Shown piece after piece: positions 1 to 6,264 of a stretch of DNA of 7,810 nt (position 1 is the first letter of the stretch; the number at the start of each line of letters is the position of its first letter). Origin of the DNA: Prado023 sp049688395 (lineage in GTDB: Bacteria > Actinomycetota > Actinomycetes > S36-B12 > CAIYMF01); the NCBI GenBank assembly GCA_049688395.1, contig JBAVKQ010000034.1, positions 1-7,810 on the forward strand. Reading direction: 5' to 3'. Position numbers and translations under genes: made by a program. The notes under the pieces were generated by a model, which made no database searches, had not been told where the DNA came from, and worked only from the letters and a program-made list of their open reading frames with translations.

Positions 1-2
1 TC

Positions 3-131
3 GGCCTGAAGCCTCATCGCGAGGACGGGTTCAAGCTATCGAATGACCCGTTGTTCGTGGAGAAGGTCTATGACATCGTCGGTCTCTACCTCGACCCGCC
101 GGAGTCAGCGGTCGTGCTCAGCGTGGACGAG
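3..131 (+). pseudogene. IS630-family transposase, internal fragment
   Basis: The frame running from the window edge encodes GLKPHREDGFKLSNDPLFVE, then KVYDIVGLYLDPPESAVVL, then SVDE. This is the segment between the helix-turn-helix and the DDE catalytic domain of IS630-type transposases; the Asp in SVDE corresponds to the first catalytic Asp of the family. The 5' part lies outside the window. The match stops abruptly at the GAG codon (129-131). The frame then runs through unrelated sequence to a TGA at 180-182, and the usual continuation (KSQ.QAL) is absent. The break coincides with the first base of a palindrome, so insertion or rearrangement split the gene here. The protein would lack two of its three catalytic acids and cannot be active. 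Confidence 0.78.
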
Positions 132-152
132 TTATGCGACGCCTCGCATAAC
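131..152. repeat. Perfect palindrome at the IS630 break, candidate recombinase core site
   Basis: GTTATGCGA at 131-139 and TCGCATAAC at 144-152 are exact reverse complements separated by CGCC. Equivalently, 8-bp arms flank a 6-bp spacer (139-144), a layout like the core sites of tyrosine recombinases, where two inverted arms bracket a 6-8 bp crossover region. It lies where the IS630 gene is interrupted and about 95 bp beyond the stop of a tyrosine recombinase gene. The palindrome is seen directly; its role as a site is inference. Confidence 0.75.
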
Positions 153-171
153 TCATCTGATGTGAAGTCCT

Positions 172-241
172 CGGTTATGTGAATCTGTTGGTGGTCGTGC
201 TGGTCAGGGGCTCGGCGGGGCCCGGCTTCTTCGCATAACCG
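172..241. repeat. Second inverted pair of the GTTATG motif
   Basis: CGGTTATGTGAA (172-183) and TTCGCATAACCG (230-241) are inverted copies matching at 11 of 12 positions, with 46 bp between them. They carry the same core as the palindrome at 131-152, giving four half-sites (131, 144, 174, 231) in about 110 bp between the IS630 break and the recombinase stop codon. Such clusters are plausible binding arms for recombinases at an element end. The last copy ends six bases from the recombinase stop. No other gene is seen in 132-246. Confidence 0.6.
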
Positions 242-246
242 GGTGT

Positions 247-1248
247 TCAGACAGCTTGGCGAAGCCAAGCCAGCAGGTCCTGCCGGGAGGCGTGGTCGTA
301 GCGGCTTGGTCCGAGGATCTTTGCGGTAGCTGTTTCGATGGCGTGGCGCTTCATCTCCGGGTTGGCTTTTGCGTAGACCTCGGTGGTGACGACGGAGGCG
401 TGCCCGAGGATGTCGCGGATGTAGATCAGGTTGACGCCGTTCTCAAGCAGGTGCATCGCCTTGGAGTGGCGCAGCACGTGGGGTGAGACCTTCTCGGGCA
501 CGAGCTCGGGGTGTTCGGCGTGCGCGTCGTGGACGCACCTGGCGAGGATGTAGGCGGCGCCGGCGCGCCCTAGCCGTTGGCCAGCCCTGTTGGTGAACAC
601 TGCCCCGGATGGGTCGTGGGGAAGCGTGCGGACGTGCTGGGCGAGGACCGTGGCCGCTTGCGGGGTCAGTGGCACGATCCGGGTCTTGCGGCCTTTCCCG
701 GTAAGGGTGACGCTGGCGGGTTTGGTGAGGCGGAGGTCGCCGATTGACAGGTCGCAGGCCTCTTGGACCCTGGCTGCGGTGTCGTAGAGCGTCGTTAGCA
801 GCGCCAGGTCGCGAGGCCCGCGATGCGTGGCGTGCTCCAGCAGCAGCCCAATCGCTTCCACGGGCAGGTAGCCGATGGCCGGTTCGGGGGCTTGAGCGGC
901 CCTGATGCCCAGGACCTGGCGGGCGTGGGTGATCTGTTCGGGAGCCTCGGCCCGGACGTAGCGGAAGAACGACTTCAACGCGGCCAGGCGCTGGTTGGCG
1001 GTGGCTGTGCAGCTGTGCCTGTCGGTGCGCAGCCAACCGAGGAAGGCCGCCACGTTCCCGGTGGTGAAGTCCGCGAAGGAGACCCTGTCCGGCGGGGTTG
1101 CCTGCTGCTCGTCCATGAACCGCAGGAACAGCGTGAACGCGTCCCGGTAGGCGCAGATGGTGTGTCGCGAGCACGCCCTGGTGATGGGCAGGTAGATGGT
1201 GAGGAACTGGGCCAGCATGTCGGCGAATGGGCGGGTGGCGGTCGCCAT
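247..1248 (-). CDS. Tyrosine recombinase / site-specific integrase, complete
   Basis: A 333-residue phage-integrase-family protein that cuts and rejoins DNA through a 3'-phosphotyrosine intermediate. An N-terminal SAM-like core-binding domain covers about residues 5-100 and the catalytic domain about 125-310. All expected catalytic residues are present: Arg160 (TAARVQEACDL), Lys185 (TGKGRKTRIVPL), His257 and Arg260 (SPHVLRHSKAMHL), His283 (ILGHAS) and nucleophile Tyr292 (TTEVYAKA). The length is normal for the family. The ATG is supported by a G-rich Shine-Dalgarno-like run (minus strand, 1261-1254) five bases upstream. It sits one base after the stop of a second recombinase remnant (TGA-G-ATG), an operon-like coupling. 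It closely resembles the ~330-residue member of actinobacterial recombinase trios. It is the only intact recombinase here; whether it works without partners is unknown. Confidence 0.93.
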   Translation of the reverse strand: MATATRPFADMLAQFLTIYLPITRACSRHTICAYRDAFTLFLRFMDEQQATPPDRVSFADFTTGNVAAFLGWLRTDRHSCTATANQRLAALKSFFRYVRAEAPEQITHARQVLGIRAAQAPEPAIGYLPVEAIGLLLEHATHRGPRDLALLTTLYDTAARVQEACDLSIGDLRLTKPASVTLTGKGRKTRIVPLTPQAATVLAQHVRTLPHDPSGAVFTNRAGQRLGRAGAAYILARCVHDAHAEHPELVPEKVSPHVLRHSKAMHLLENGVNLIYIRDILGHASVVTTEVYAKANPEMKRHAIETATAKILGPSRYDHASRQDLLAWLRQAV

Positions 1249-1249
1249 C

Positions 1250-1384
1250 TCAGTCCCCCCCGTGCGGGTAGAGGTCGGCGTAGGTCGCTGCCATGGCCTG
1301 CTGGATGCCTGTCCAGTTCGACGGGGCGAGGCGCAGGTAGTACTCCGTCGAGACGATGTCGGCATGCCCCATGAAGGTTGCCAG
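1250..1384 (-). pseudogene. Tyrosine recombinase, C-terminal remnant
   Basis: The minus frame ending in TGA at 1252-1250 reads LATFMGHADIVSTEYYLRLA followed by PSNWTGIQQAMAATYADLYP and HGGD. This is the end of a tyrosine recombinase: the GHA histidine and the STEYY tyrosine match the last two catalytic motifs. About 44 codons remain of a protein that would normally have roughly 300-400. Upstream of LATF, homology is lost around 1385-1397, where coding sequence of another recombinase begins on the opposite strand. The stop is one base from the downstream recombinase start, so the two genes were probably a translationally coupled pair. The remnant has no start and no catalytic Arg. Confidence 0.8.
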
Positions 1385-1387
1385 CGT

Positions 1388-2620
1388 ATGCACCAGCGCA
1401 CCCGCCAGCTGGCCCCGCTGCTGCCGCGGCTCGTCGATGCCGCGACCGCCCACCGCGACCGGACTGCCGCGGTACTGGCGGCCGCGACCCAGGCCGAACC
1501 CGGGGAGGTCTTCACGGCGGCCGGGCAGACCCTGCGCCGGGTGGCGCCAGCGCCGAATACTGAACCTCGGCGTCGCCGGTCGGGAAGGGTGCACGCCACC
1601 GATGTCGACGGTGCGGGAGGGCGCCGGAACCTGGCCTTGGAGGCGGACAGGGCGTTCTGGGCGTGGGCGGAGATGCTGGAAATCACCCATCGCTCGTTCG
1701 TGTCCTACACGCTGCCGGCGACCGGTGAGGTGATCCCGATGCTGCAGATCACCCCGTCGAAGACCGACAAGGAACGCCTGCTGGTGATCAGCCCGGAGCT
1801 GGCGTCGGTGTTCGCCGAGATCATTGCCAGGGTCCGCGGCGGACAGGAGCGCCTGCCGCTGGTCAGCCGCTACGACCAGGCCGAGCGCGTGCACAGCGCG
1901 CCGCTGCCGTTCCTGTTCCAGCGCCGCTGGGGGCTGCGCGACATCGCGATCTCGCATCTGTATGTCAAGCAGCTGCTCGACGACCTGGTCGAGCAGGCGA
2001 GAATCGCCAATCCTGACGGCACGCCGGCCCGGTTCAGCCCGCACGACTTCCGGCGCATCTTCGCCACCGAGGCGGTCGCATCCGGTCTGCCCGTGCACAT
2101 CACCGCCAAGATTCTGGGCCACGCCTCGCTGGCCACCACCCAGTCCTACCTGGCCATCTACGACCAGGACGTGATCGAGCACCACCGCGCGTTCATCGCC
2201 CGCCGGCGCACCACCCGCCCGTCGGAGGAATACCGGGAACCGACCGAGAGCGAGTGGGACGAGTTCCTCGGCCACTTCGCCGCCCGCAAGATCGAGTTGG
2301 GGACCTGCGGGCGCGCCTACGGCACCGGTTGCCAGCACGAAAACGCCTGCGTCCGCTGCCCGATGCTGCGCCCCGACCCGGCCCAGCAGCACCGCCTCGA
2401 GGAGATCATCGACAACCTCGCCGACCGCCTCGCCGAAGCCCACGACCGCGGCTGGCTCGGTGACGTCGAAGGCCTGCAGGCCAGCCTCGCCGCCGCGCAG
2501 CACAAACGCATCCAGATGCAACGCACCGCCACCCATCTCGGCCTGCCGACCGTCGGGCTGCCCCTCCCCTCGGAGCGCCAGCTGGCACCTCCGACAGCAC
2601 TGCCACGGGCAGAGGTCTGA
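1388..2620 (+). pseudogene. Large tyrosine recombinase, 5'-truncated with internal deletion
   Basis: The first in-frame ATG is at 1388, but recognisable sequence (RTRQLAPLLPRLVDA) starts mid-protein at 1397, so this is not a native start. The catalytic part shows a hairpin Lys region (TPSKTDKERLLVI), HDFRRIF (His219, Arg222 counted from 1388), ILGHAS (His245) and TTQSYLAIY (Tyr254). A C-terminal extension has a Cys/His cluster (Cys307, Cys315, His317, Cys321, Cys324; motif C-x7-C-x-H-x3-C-x2-C) followed by a helical tail. This architecture fits the large (Tn554 TnpB-like, about 600-750 residue) recombinases of actinobacteria; here about 410 codons remain. At 1669/1670, AFWAWA is joined in frame to EMLEITH, skipping the roughly ten residues that normally hold the first catalytic Arg (..TGIR.E..). 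Loss of the N-terminus and that Arg should make it inactive. Confidence 0.83.
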
Positions 2621-2629
2621 CGGGTGCCC

Positions 2630-2803
2630 ATGCATGGAGCCGACTCACGCAATCTGGCGCATAACCTGCCGGACCGGCGCCTCAGACCCTCCCGGCTGTG
2701 GGGAAGATGGCTCGAACAGGGCACCTCTCCCTGCTCAGATCCAGCCCACGGCGAACAGTACGAGAGCCTCGTCCGGGCGCTACTCGTGGCCGAAACGGAC
2801 TGA
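2630..2803 (+). CDS. Short ORF, possible C-terminal remnant of unknown gene
   Basis: From ATG 2630 (or GTG 2624) a 57-codon frame ends in PAHGEQYESLVRALLVAETD before TGA at 2801-2803. The tail has a protein-like, amphipathic composition, whereas the first half is Arg/Pro-rich and may be read-in from the element end. No clear ribosome binding site and no recognised family. It could be the 3' end of a gene truncated by the neighbouring recombinase element, or chance. Function unknown. Confidence 0.2.
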   Translation: MHGADSRNLAHNLPDRRLRPSRLWGRWLEQGTSPCSDPAHGEQYESLVRALLVAETD

Positions 2804-2831
2804 CTGAAAGTCGCCCTCCCCCAGGGTCCAT

Positions 2832-2864
2832 CTGGGCGCGGTGAGGCCTCCTGAAGGCGCCCAG
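2832..2864. repeat. Inverted repeat, possible stem-loop
   Basis: CTGGGCGC (2832-2839) and GCGCCCAG (2857-2864) are perfect 8-bp inverted arms around a 17-base loop that itself contains GAGGCCTC. It falls between the short plus-strand ORF and the 3' side of the minus-strand pseudogene, where a bidirectional terminator could act. No T-run follows, so a terminator role is only a possibility. Confidence 0.3.
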
Positions 2865-2931
2865 CTCGCGGCAGAAGTGGGGCACCTTGGCGCGGAGGCG
2901 GGCTGCACCTCAGCTGCAGGCCCTGCCGCGC

Positions 2932-3189
2932 TGTGGGGTCAGCCCCGCGCAATCGTAGGAGCCCCACTCCCTGCTCCTCCCTCTCGGCCAACGCCTCGAT
3001 GAACACCTGGTAGCTACGTCCTTCTCCTACTCGATCATCGGCCCAAGCGAGGACGTCATGGACGTTCGCCGCGTCGGTCACGCGTCACTCATCGGATGCC
3101 GAGCCATCGCGGGTCCAGAAGTACACCCGGTACCTCGTGTGATCCACCTGCCACGTGACGTCGCGCGTGTCCACCCTGGTCGCCTTCAT
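2932..3189 (-). pseudogene. Conserved actinobacterial hypothetical, broken by in-frame TGA
   Basis: Reading the minus strand from ATG 3189, the frame gives MKATRVDTRDVTWQVDHTRY, RVYFWTRDGSASDE, a TGA (3087-3085), then without any frame change RVTDAANVHDVLAWADDRVG and on to LLRLRGADPT. Both halves look like one small (~85-110 residue) actinobacterial protein family of unknown function whose members begin VDT.DVTWQVD and end near VRLAG.DPT. The TGA sits where an aromatic residue is expected after SDE; TGG (Trp) to TGA would be a one-base change. After ADPT the frame continues open into non-matching sequence, so the native stop also seems lost. A GTG at 3261 could extend the N-terminus by 24 residues (ending AVGQWDDPP), which may be the tail of another protein. 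A second start at GTG 3081 could make the C-terminal half alone. Probably non-functional. Confidence 0.62.
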
Positions 3190-3379
3190 AGGCGGATCGT
3201 CCCACTGCCCGACCGCCGCGCTCAGTAGATGGACCGCATGGTGTCGACTCCCAAGTGACACCCGTTGCTCGATCGAGCCTCAGACAGCGCGCGTTTCGCG
3301 GTAGGACACACCTTGTATGAGTGCGGGCTCGCGGTGGCTGAGCGCGTAAGTTGCTGGCGTGCAGCGCCAGACTGAAGGC

Positions 3380-3937
3380 ATGACGGAGGTACGCGCCGCT
3401 TCACACCCGGATGCAGCGCAATGGTTGCTGCGGTCTGCTGTTGATTGGTGGGATCTTGTTCGCTACGGCCCACCAGGCTTCGACGTGTACGTGCGCATCG
3501 CCTTCGCCCAGGCCCCTGATGGTGTCGCGGGAGAGGATCCTGGCCTTCGCGTAGCACTCGCGACCCTCGCGACCTTCACGGCCACGCCCGCCAGTGCGTA
3601 CGCGGCGATCTGGGAGGGCTGGGGCGGGGACCCGCCTCCTGTAGCGCCCCGAGTGCTGATTCCTCATCGAAAGATGCTGCTGTTCACCGGACCTGTCCGA
3701 GTACTCAGAGACGCCCCGGCCCTGGCTTGGTACGGCTCTGCGCAGGGCTATCAGGAACCGAATCTCGTGTGGCCCGAGGATCAAGCCTGGTGCCTGGCCT
3801 GCGAGGTCGACGAGGAAGTCGAGTTCACCGTGGGATGTTCCGTCGACGCGTCACATGCCCTGGCTAGAGCTCTGCCCGGCGCTGTCAGACGGGCTCAATA
3901 TGGGGACCCGGCACCGCTGTACCGCGACCCTGCCTAA
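3380..3937 (+). CDS. Conserved hypothetical protein, 185 aa
   Basis: An intact frame of 185 codons from ATG 3380; a GTG at 3359 would add seven residues. I chose the ATG because the sequence becomes protein-like from MTEVRAASHPDAAQWLL; GAAGG lies too close to it to be a normal ribosome binding site, so the start is uncertain. The product is soluble and Trp/Asp-rich with no signal peptide or membrane segment. Notable stretches are DWWDLVRYGPPGFDVYVRIA (residues 22-41), WEGWGGDPPP (78-87), a Pro-rich centre, and WPEDQAWCLACEVDEEVEF (131-149) with CLAC cysteines at 138 and 141. The intact frame and acidic C-terminal block look like a real gene, and the wording resembles actinobacterial hypothetical proteins of unknown function. 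The gene stands alone, flanked by broken genes on the opposite strand. No function is assigned. Confidence 0.75.
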   Translation: MTEVRAASHPDAAQWLLRSAVDWWDLVRYGPPGFDVYVRIAFAQAPDGVAGEDPGLRVALATLATFTATPASAYAAIWEGWGGDPPPVAPRVLIPHRKMLLFTGPVRVLRDAPALAWYGSAQGYQEPNLVWPEDQAWCLACEVDEEVEFTVGCSVDASHALARALPGAVRRAQYGDPAPLYRDPA

Positions 3938-4103
3938 CGGCCGATTCCATGCATCGACCATGATCGAGCGGATCGTCTGCGCCCGATGGCGGAAGGGGGC
4001 ACTCGCTGTGGTCGGGATGGACGCTAGGCCCGAGTCGACGCCGCGCGATCTGGCCGCCGCCATGACCTGCTGCGTGGCAACCCGCCATCAGTGCTTGGTG
4101 CGG

Positions 4104-4779
4104 TCAATCCCGTCCGTACGCCAGGCTCTGGGCGAACCCACGCAGCTCGGTCATGCAGTATCCGATCTCCACGAACACTTCGTCGGACGGAGGCCCGCCC
4201 GCGCAGTGGTCCGCCACGAACTGCACGGACTCACGCGCCAACGCGCTGTCAGCGTCCACGCCGTCCCGCAGGGCCATGGCCAGGATGTTGACCCCCACCG
4301 CCTGCCCGTAGGTGATCACCTCGGGCAGGCCCGCCAGTGACTGACCACGCCGTGGTGACCCAACGCTTGCCCATCCCGCGCTCGGTCAGCCGCTCCACGG
4401 TCCACAGCCCATCGGGTCCGGCCGGTACCCGTGCCGATGCTGGCCGCGGGGACGGGCCCGCGGCCGGGGACCCGAATACGCGCCCGGCTTGGGGATCCCA
4501 GCCGGTCAGCTCGTGGCGCACCGCTAGTCGCTCGATGGCGGGCAGGTCCTCCACCCATGGGAACGGAAGCGTCAACCCCACGTACCTGCTGGCATGCTCC
4601 GACGTCGCCTCCGGTTCGATCACATCGACCAGTCGGGGAAACCCTGCCAGCAGCGCCTCCCGGAACGCCAATACCGAGGGGTGCGATTCCACACCGCTCG
4701 GGTCCTCGTCCGCTAACCCGTCGAGCACGTCATCCACATCACCGACGGCGCGATGCCACACATACACGTCATAGCTCAC
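4104..4779 (-). pseudogene. Hypothetical protein split by a frameshift
   Basis: Two minus-strand frames join into one protein of about 225 residues. The first starts at GTG 4779 (VSYDVYVWHRAVGDVDDVLD) and stays protein-like to VTTAWSVTGG near 4330. The second picks up as SLAGLPEVITYGQAVGVNIL and ends ..GFAQSLAYGRD at TGA 4106-4104. The switch lies in about 4332-4345, consistent with a small indel. The N-terminal SYDVYVW start and the central ERLAVRHELTGWDPQAGRVF segment recall small actinobacterial hypothetical proteins that share a '.LA..HGL..YDPQ.G.V' motif; some of those are suspected immunity proteins, but that link is a guess. An upstream GTG at 4821 is possible but less likely. There is no signal peptide. 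It may be a pseudogene, or the shift could be a sequencing error. Confidence 0.62.
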
Positions 4780-5091
4780 GGGCAGAGCATGGCATTGACC
4801 TGCGAGGGGGACGCCGGCCACCAGACGAGGCGGATGAGGACGAGCTGGACGGGGGGGCTCCCCGTTCTAGTGCGCGCCGGCCTCAACGGCGATCACGCTC
4901 CCGCGCATAGGGCTCACTGCCTCTCGGGCCTTGCGAGAAGCAGCGGGTGGTGGACACTCGCGCGAGCAGCCGCAGCCCACCGGGCGAACAACGACGCCTG
5001 CCCAAGCGCGTCCGCAGGCGGCAGTATGCAGCGCCGCTGACCAAGACGGTACGCGGCACAAAGAGCTACAGCCCCGGTGAGGCGAGCTCTG
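4780..5091. other. Stretch without a supported gene
   Basis: Open frames exist here on both strands, as expected at this GC content, but none shows a recognisable domain, a good ribosome binding site or the third-position bias of the intact genes. The minus frame across 4914-5153 (ending ..RWAAAARASVHHPLLLARPERQ) is the most protein-like. I could not assign it and it overlaps a better-supported plus-strand remnant. The stretch could hold the upstream region of the minus-strand gene starting at 4779, but no clear promoter is visible. Confidence 0.4.
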
Positions 5092-5201
5092 TCGTACGAC
5101 TTGACTGGGTCGTTCCGCGATTGACGACGGAGTTGGCTGGTTGTTCCCATCACACGGTGGCCCCTTATGCGCCGGCCCGGGAGGCTGGTTGCTTGAGGGC
5201 G
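5092..5201 (+). pseudogene. Transposase helix-turn-helix remnant (IS21-like), frameshifted
   Basis: One plus frame reads SYDLTGSFRD (5092-5121). After eight bases, another frame reads ELAGCSHHTVAPYAPAREAG (5130-5189). Joined, this resembles the N-terminal helix-turn-helix of an actinobacterial transposase of the type ..DLTGS.R.AAELAGCSHHTVARYVAAREAG.., where the gap should be six bases (two codons). The two-base excess (or one-base loss) is a frameshift, and the first frame hits TGA at 5122-5124. Nothing of the downstream catalytic domain is found. The IS21-like label comes from memory of similar proteins and is less certain than the helix-turn-helix call. Confidence 0.45.
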
Positions 5202-5228
5202 TCGGTGCGGAGTCCCGAAAAGGGCACG

Positions 5229-5330
5229 TCACTTCATACCGTCTCCGGCGTGTAAATCGGCCAGGTAGGTTTCGACCCCTTCTCGGAAGGCGAGAGCGCT
5301 GTAGGACCCCCAGATCACGCTCGGTGGTGG
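5229..5330 (-). pseudogene. Short coding remnant of unknown family
   Basis: A minus frame from GTG 5318 encodes VIWGSYSALAFREGVETY followed by LADLHAGDGMK and TGA (5231-5229), 29 residues with a convincing amphipathic helix. Just upstream, a different frame reads PPIGWAWAFVTDDFHHR and ends at TGA 5317-5315, so the two may be one C-terminal region broken by a frameshift. The upstream frame overlaps the 3' end of the membrane protein gene that stops at 5398. The family was not recognised, and chance cannot be excluded. Confidence 0.22.
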
Positions 5331-5397
5331 AAGTCATCCGTCACAAAGGCCCAAGCCCAGCCGATCGGTGGATCGAGGCTTGGCCTCTTCAGGCGGG

Positions 5398-5847
5398 TCA
5401 ACCAGTTCGGGACCGGTGCCCGCGCCGAACGAGAATACCCGCGAGGAGCAGCGTAAGAGGCAACATCAGGGCAACGACGACGGGGCCGAACACTAAGGCC
5501 GCGATCATCTGCCAGGAGCCCCGCACATACCCCTGCGGGTCCACGAAGACCTGCACGGGTCCCATTGGCGATCCGGGCAGGCAGTCGCCCTCGGCATACT
5601 CCGGGTTCGATCCTGGTCCGGGTTCACCTGACCATTCGTAGTGGCACCAGAAGTACTCCTCGTAGAGGAGCCGCTGCGCGTCCACGCGTGTCAATTCGCG
5701 GAGGGGCAACGCGGATGTCACGGCGAAGATCGCCGTGAGCACTAGCCCTACCAGCCCGGCGGAGATGAGCACCTTCCCGAGAAGCGGCCGGCCGCTTCTG
5801 GTGGGCGGGACCCTACTGGTTATGTCGGGCGGGACCGCACTGGGCAC
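5398..5847 (-). CDS. Predicted membrane protein with two TM segments
   Basis: A 149-residue frame from GTG 5847. Residues 25-47 (KVLISAGLVGLVLTAIFAVT and on) and 113-140 (MIAALVFGPVVVALMLPLTL and on) are strongly hydrophobic and long enough to span a membrane. Basic residues at Arg20/Lys25 and in the C-terminal RRGHRSR suggest both ends are cytoplasmic. The ~65-residue loop between them would then be outside; it is acidic and aromatic (LLYEEYFWCHYEW) and has two cysteines (68 and 89) that could form a disulfide. The start is uncertain because no ribosome binding site is properly spaced. It resembles generic actinobacterial membrane proteins of unknown function. It is not obviously linked to its neighbours. 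Confidence 0.6.
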   Translation of the reverse strand: MPSAVPPDITSRVPPTRSGRPLLGKVLISAGLVGLVLTAIFAVTSALPLRELTRVDAQRLLYEEYFWCHYEWSGEPGPGSNPEYAEGDCLPGSPMGPVQVFVDPQGYVRGSWQMIAALVFGPVVVALMLPLTLLLAGILVRRGHRSRTG

Positions 5848-5970
5848 TCCGGCGGTGCGTGCTGCGTGGCTCTCCGACCTTGTGCCGGCGAGGACGGAAC
5901 CGCCTCGTCATCTGCCTGATGCGGCACGAACTGCGAACTACCACCCATTGCTCCCCCTTCATGGAAGTCA

Positions 5971-5982
5971 GCGCTGGTCCAG
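5971..5982 (+). repeat. Direct copy of the hairpin-arm 12-mer
   Basis: GCGCTGGTCCAG occurs here and again at 6534-6545 in the right arm of the perfect hairpin, with its complement in the left arm (6508-6519). The two direct copies bracket about 550 bp containing the alpha/beta hydrolase fossil. It lies in the 240-bp spacer (5848-6088) between the membrane protein and that fossil, where I see no gene. The repeat is plain; its meaning is unknown. Confidence 0.5.
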
Positions 5983-6029
5983 TCTCGCCCAGCCAAATCG
6001 GCGCGGTCAAACAACGGCCAGCTCTTGCT

Positions 6030-6043
6030 CCGCCTGCAGGCGG
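6030..6043. repeat. 14-bp perfect palindrome
   Basis: CCGCCTG (6030-6036) is followed directly by its reverse complement CAGGCGG (6037-6043). Contiguous dyads like this can be repressor-binding sites, and this one is about 45 bp upstream of the GTG of the hydrolase fossil. At this GC content it could also be chance. Confidence 0.3.
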
Positions 6044-6088
6044 GGGGGAAATGGCGTCGAGGGTCAAGGTCGTTCAGGCAGGCGGGCG

Positions 6089-6264
6089 GTGAGCACCCTG
6101 GCGATCCACCGGTACGGCAACGAGAGCGCCGAGACTCCCGTGCTGGCGCATTGGTTGACCGAGGCCGGCACGACGTGACCGACTCTCGTCGGGCGCTGGG
6201 GCTCGCGCTGGCAGATCGTCGCACCCACCTGCGCGGCCACGGCGAATCCCCGAGGTTCTCGCAG
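6089..6264 (+). pseudogene. Alpha/beta hydrolase, N-terminal fossil
   Basis: From GTG 6089 the frame reads VSTLAIHRYGNESAETPVLA, then HWLTEAGTT, a TGA (6176-6178), then PTLVGRWGSRWQIVAP. A one-base shift at about 6226/6227 then gives LRGHGESPRF. Together this matches the first ~60 residues of alpha/beta hydrolases: strand, oxyanion-hole motif (HGLTEAGTTW), helix, strand, then DLRGHG.S.RF. Three lesions are visible: HG has become HW, Trp (TGG) has become TGA, and a G is missing before ACCTGCGC (GCACCC-GAC-CTG-CGC expected). After about 6264 homology ends, so the nucleophile elbow Ser and the rest of the triad are missing. It is clearly dead. No other gene is seen between here and the hairpin at 6504. 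Confidence 0.68.

Larger units (their letters stand above)
131..2665. mobile_element. Candidate tyrosine-recombinase element, rearranged
   Basis: This interval holds one intact and two broken tyrosine recombinases. Its left edge is the GTTATGCG palindrome that cuts an IS630 gene, and a matching inverted CGCATAAC lies at 2658-2665, 38 bp past the stop of the rightmost recombinase. Three adjacent recombinases of different size within inverted ends is the hallmark of RIT (recombinase-in-trio) and Tn554-like elements. Two points weaken the boundary call. The right-end match is only 8 bp, and the sequence after 2665 does not resume the IS630 gene. The third recombinase also faces the opposite way, unlike a standard trio. 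The content is secure; the right boundary is tentative. Confidence 0.42.

Noticed and set aside
161..182. AAGTCC at 165-170 as the resumed IS630 reading frame (KSQ after VDE)
   Set aside because: Only the Lys and Ser codons match; the next codons (TCG GTT ATG) do not fit the family and belong to the repeated GTTATG motif.
443..1374. Other open frames over the intact recombinase on both strands
   Set aside because: Arg/Pro/Gly-rich shadows of the catalytically complete 333-residue protein.
1249..1686. N-terminal extension of the intact recombinase upstream of its ATG
   Set aside because: The frame is open, but the extension overlaps the tail of the preceding recombinase in another frame and is Ser/Arg-rich; the ATG at 1248 has a good ribosome binding site.
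1250..2635. Long minus-strand open frame of about 460 codons across the large recombinase
   Set aside because: It is antisense to a plus-strand frame with clear recombinase motifs and is low-complexity Gly/Arg/Val; only its last ~44 codons (1250-1384) are real recombinase.
3855..4340. Plus-strand frame overlapping the 185-residue gene and running into the frameshifted hypothetical
   Set aside because: No recognisable domain, and most of it is antisense to or out of frame with better-supported coding sequence.
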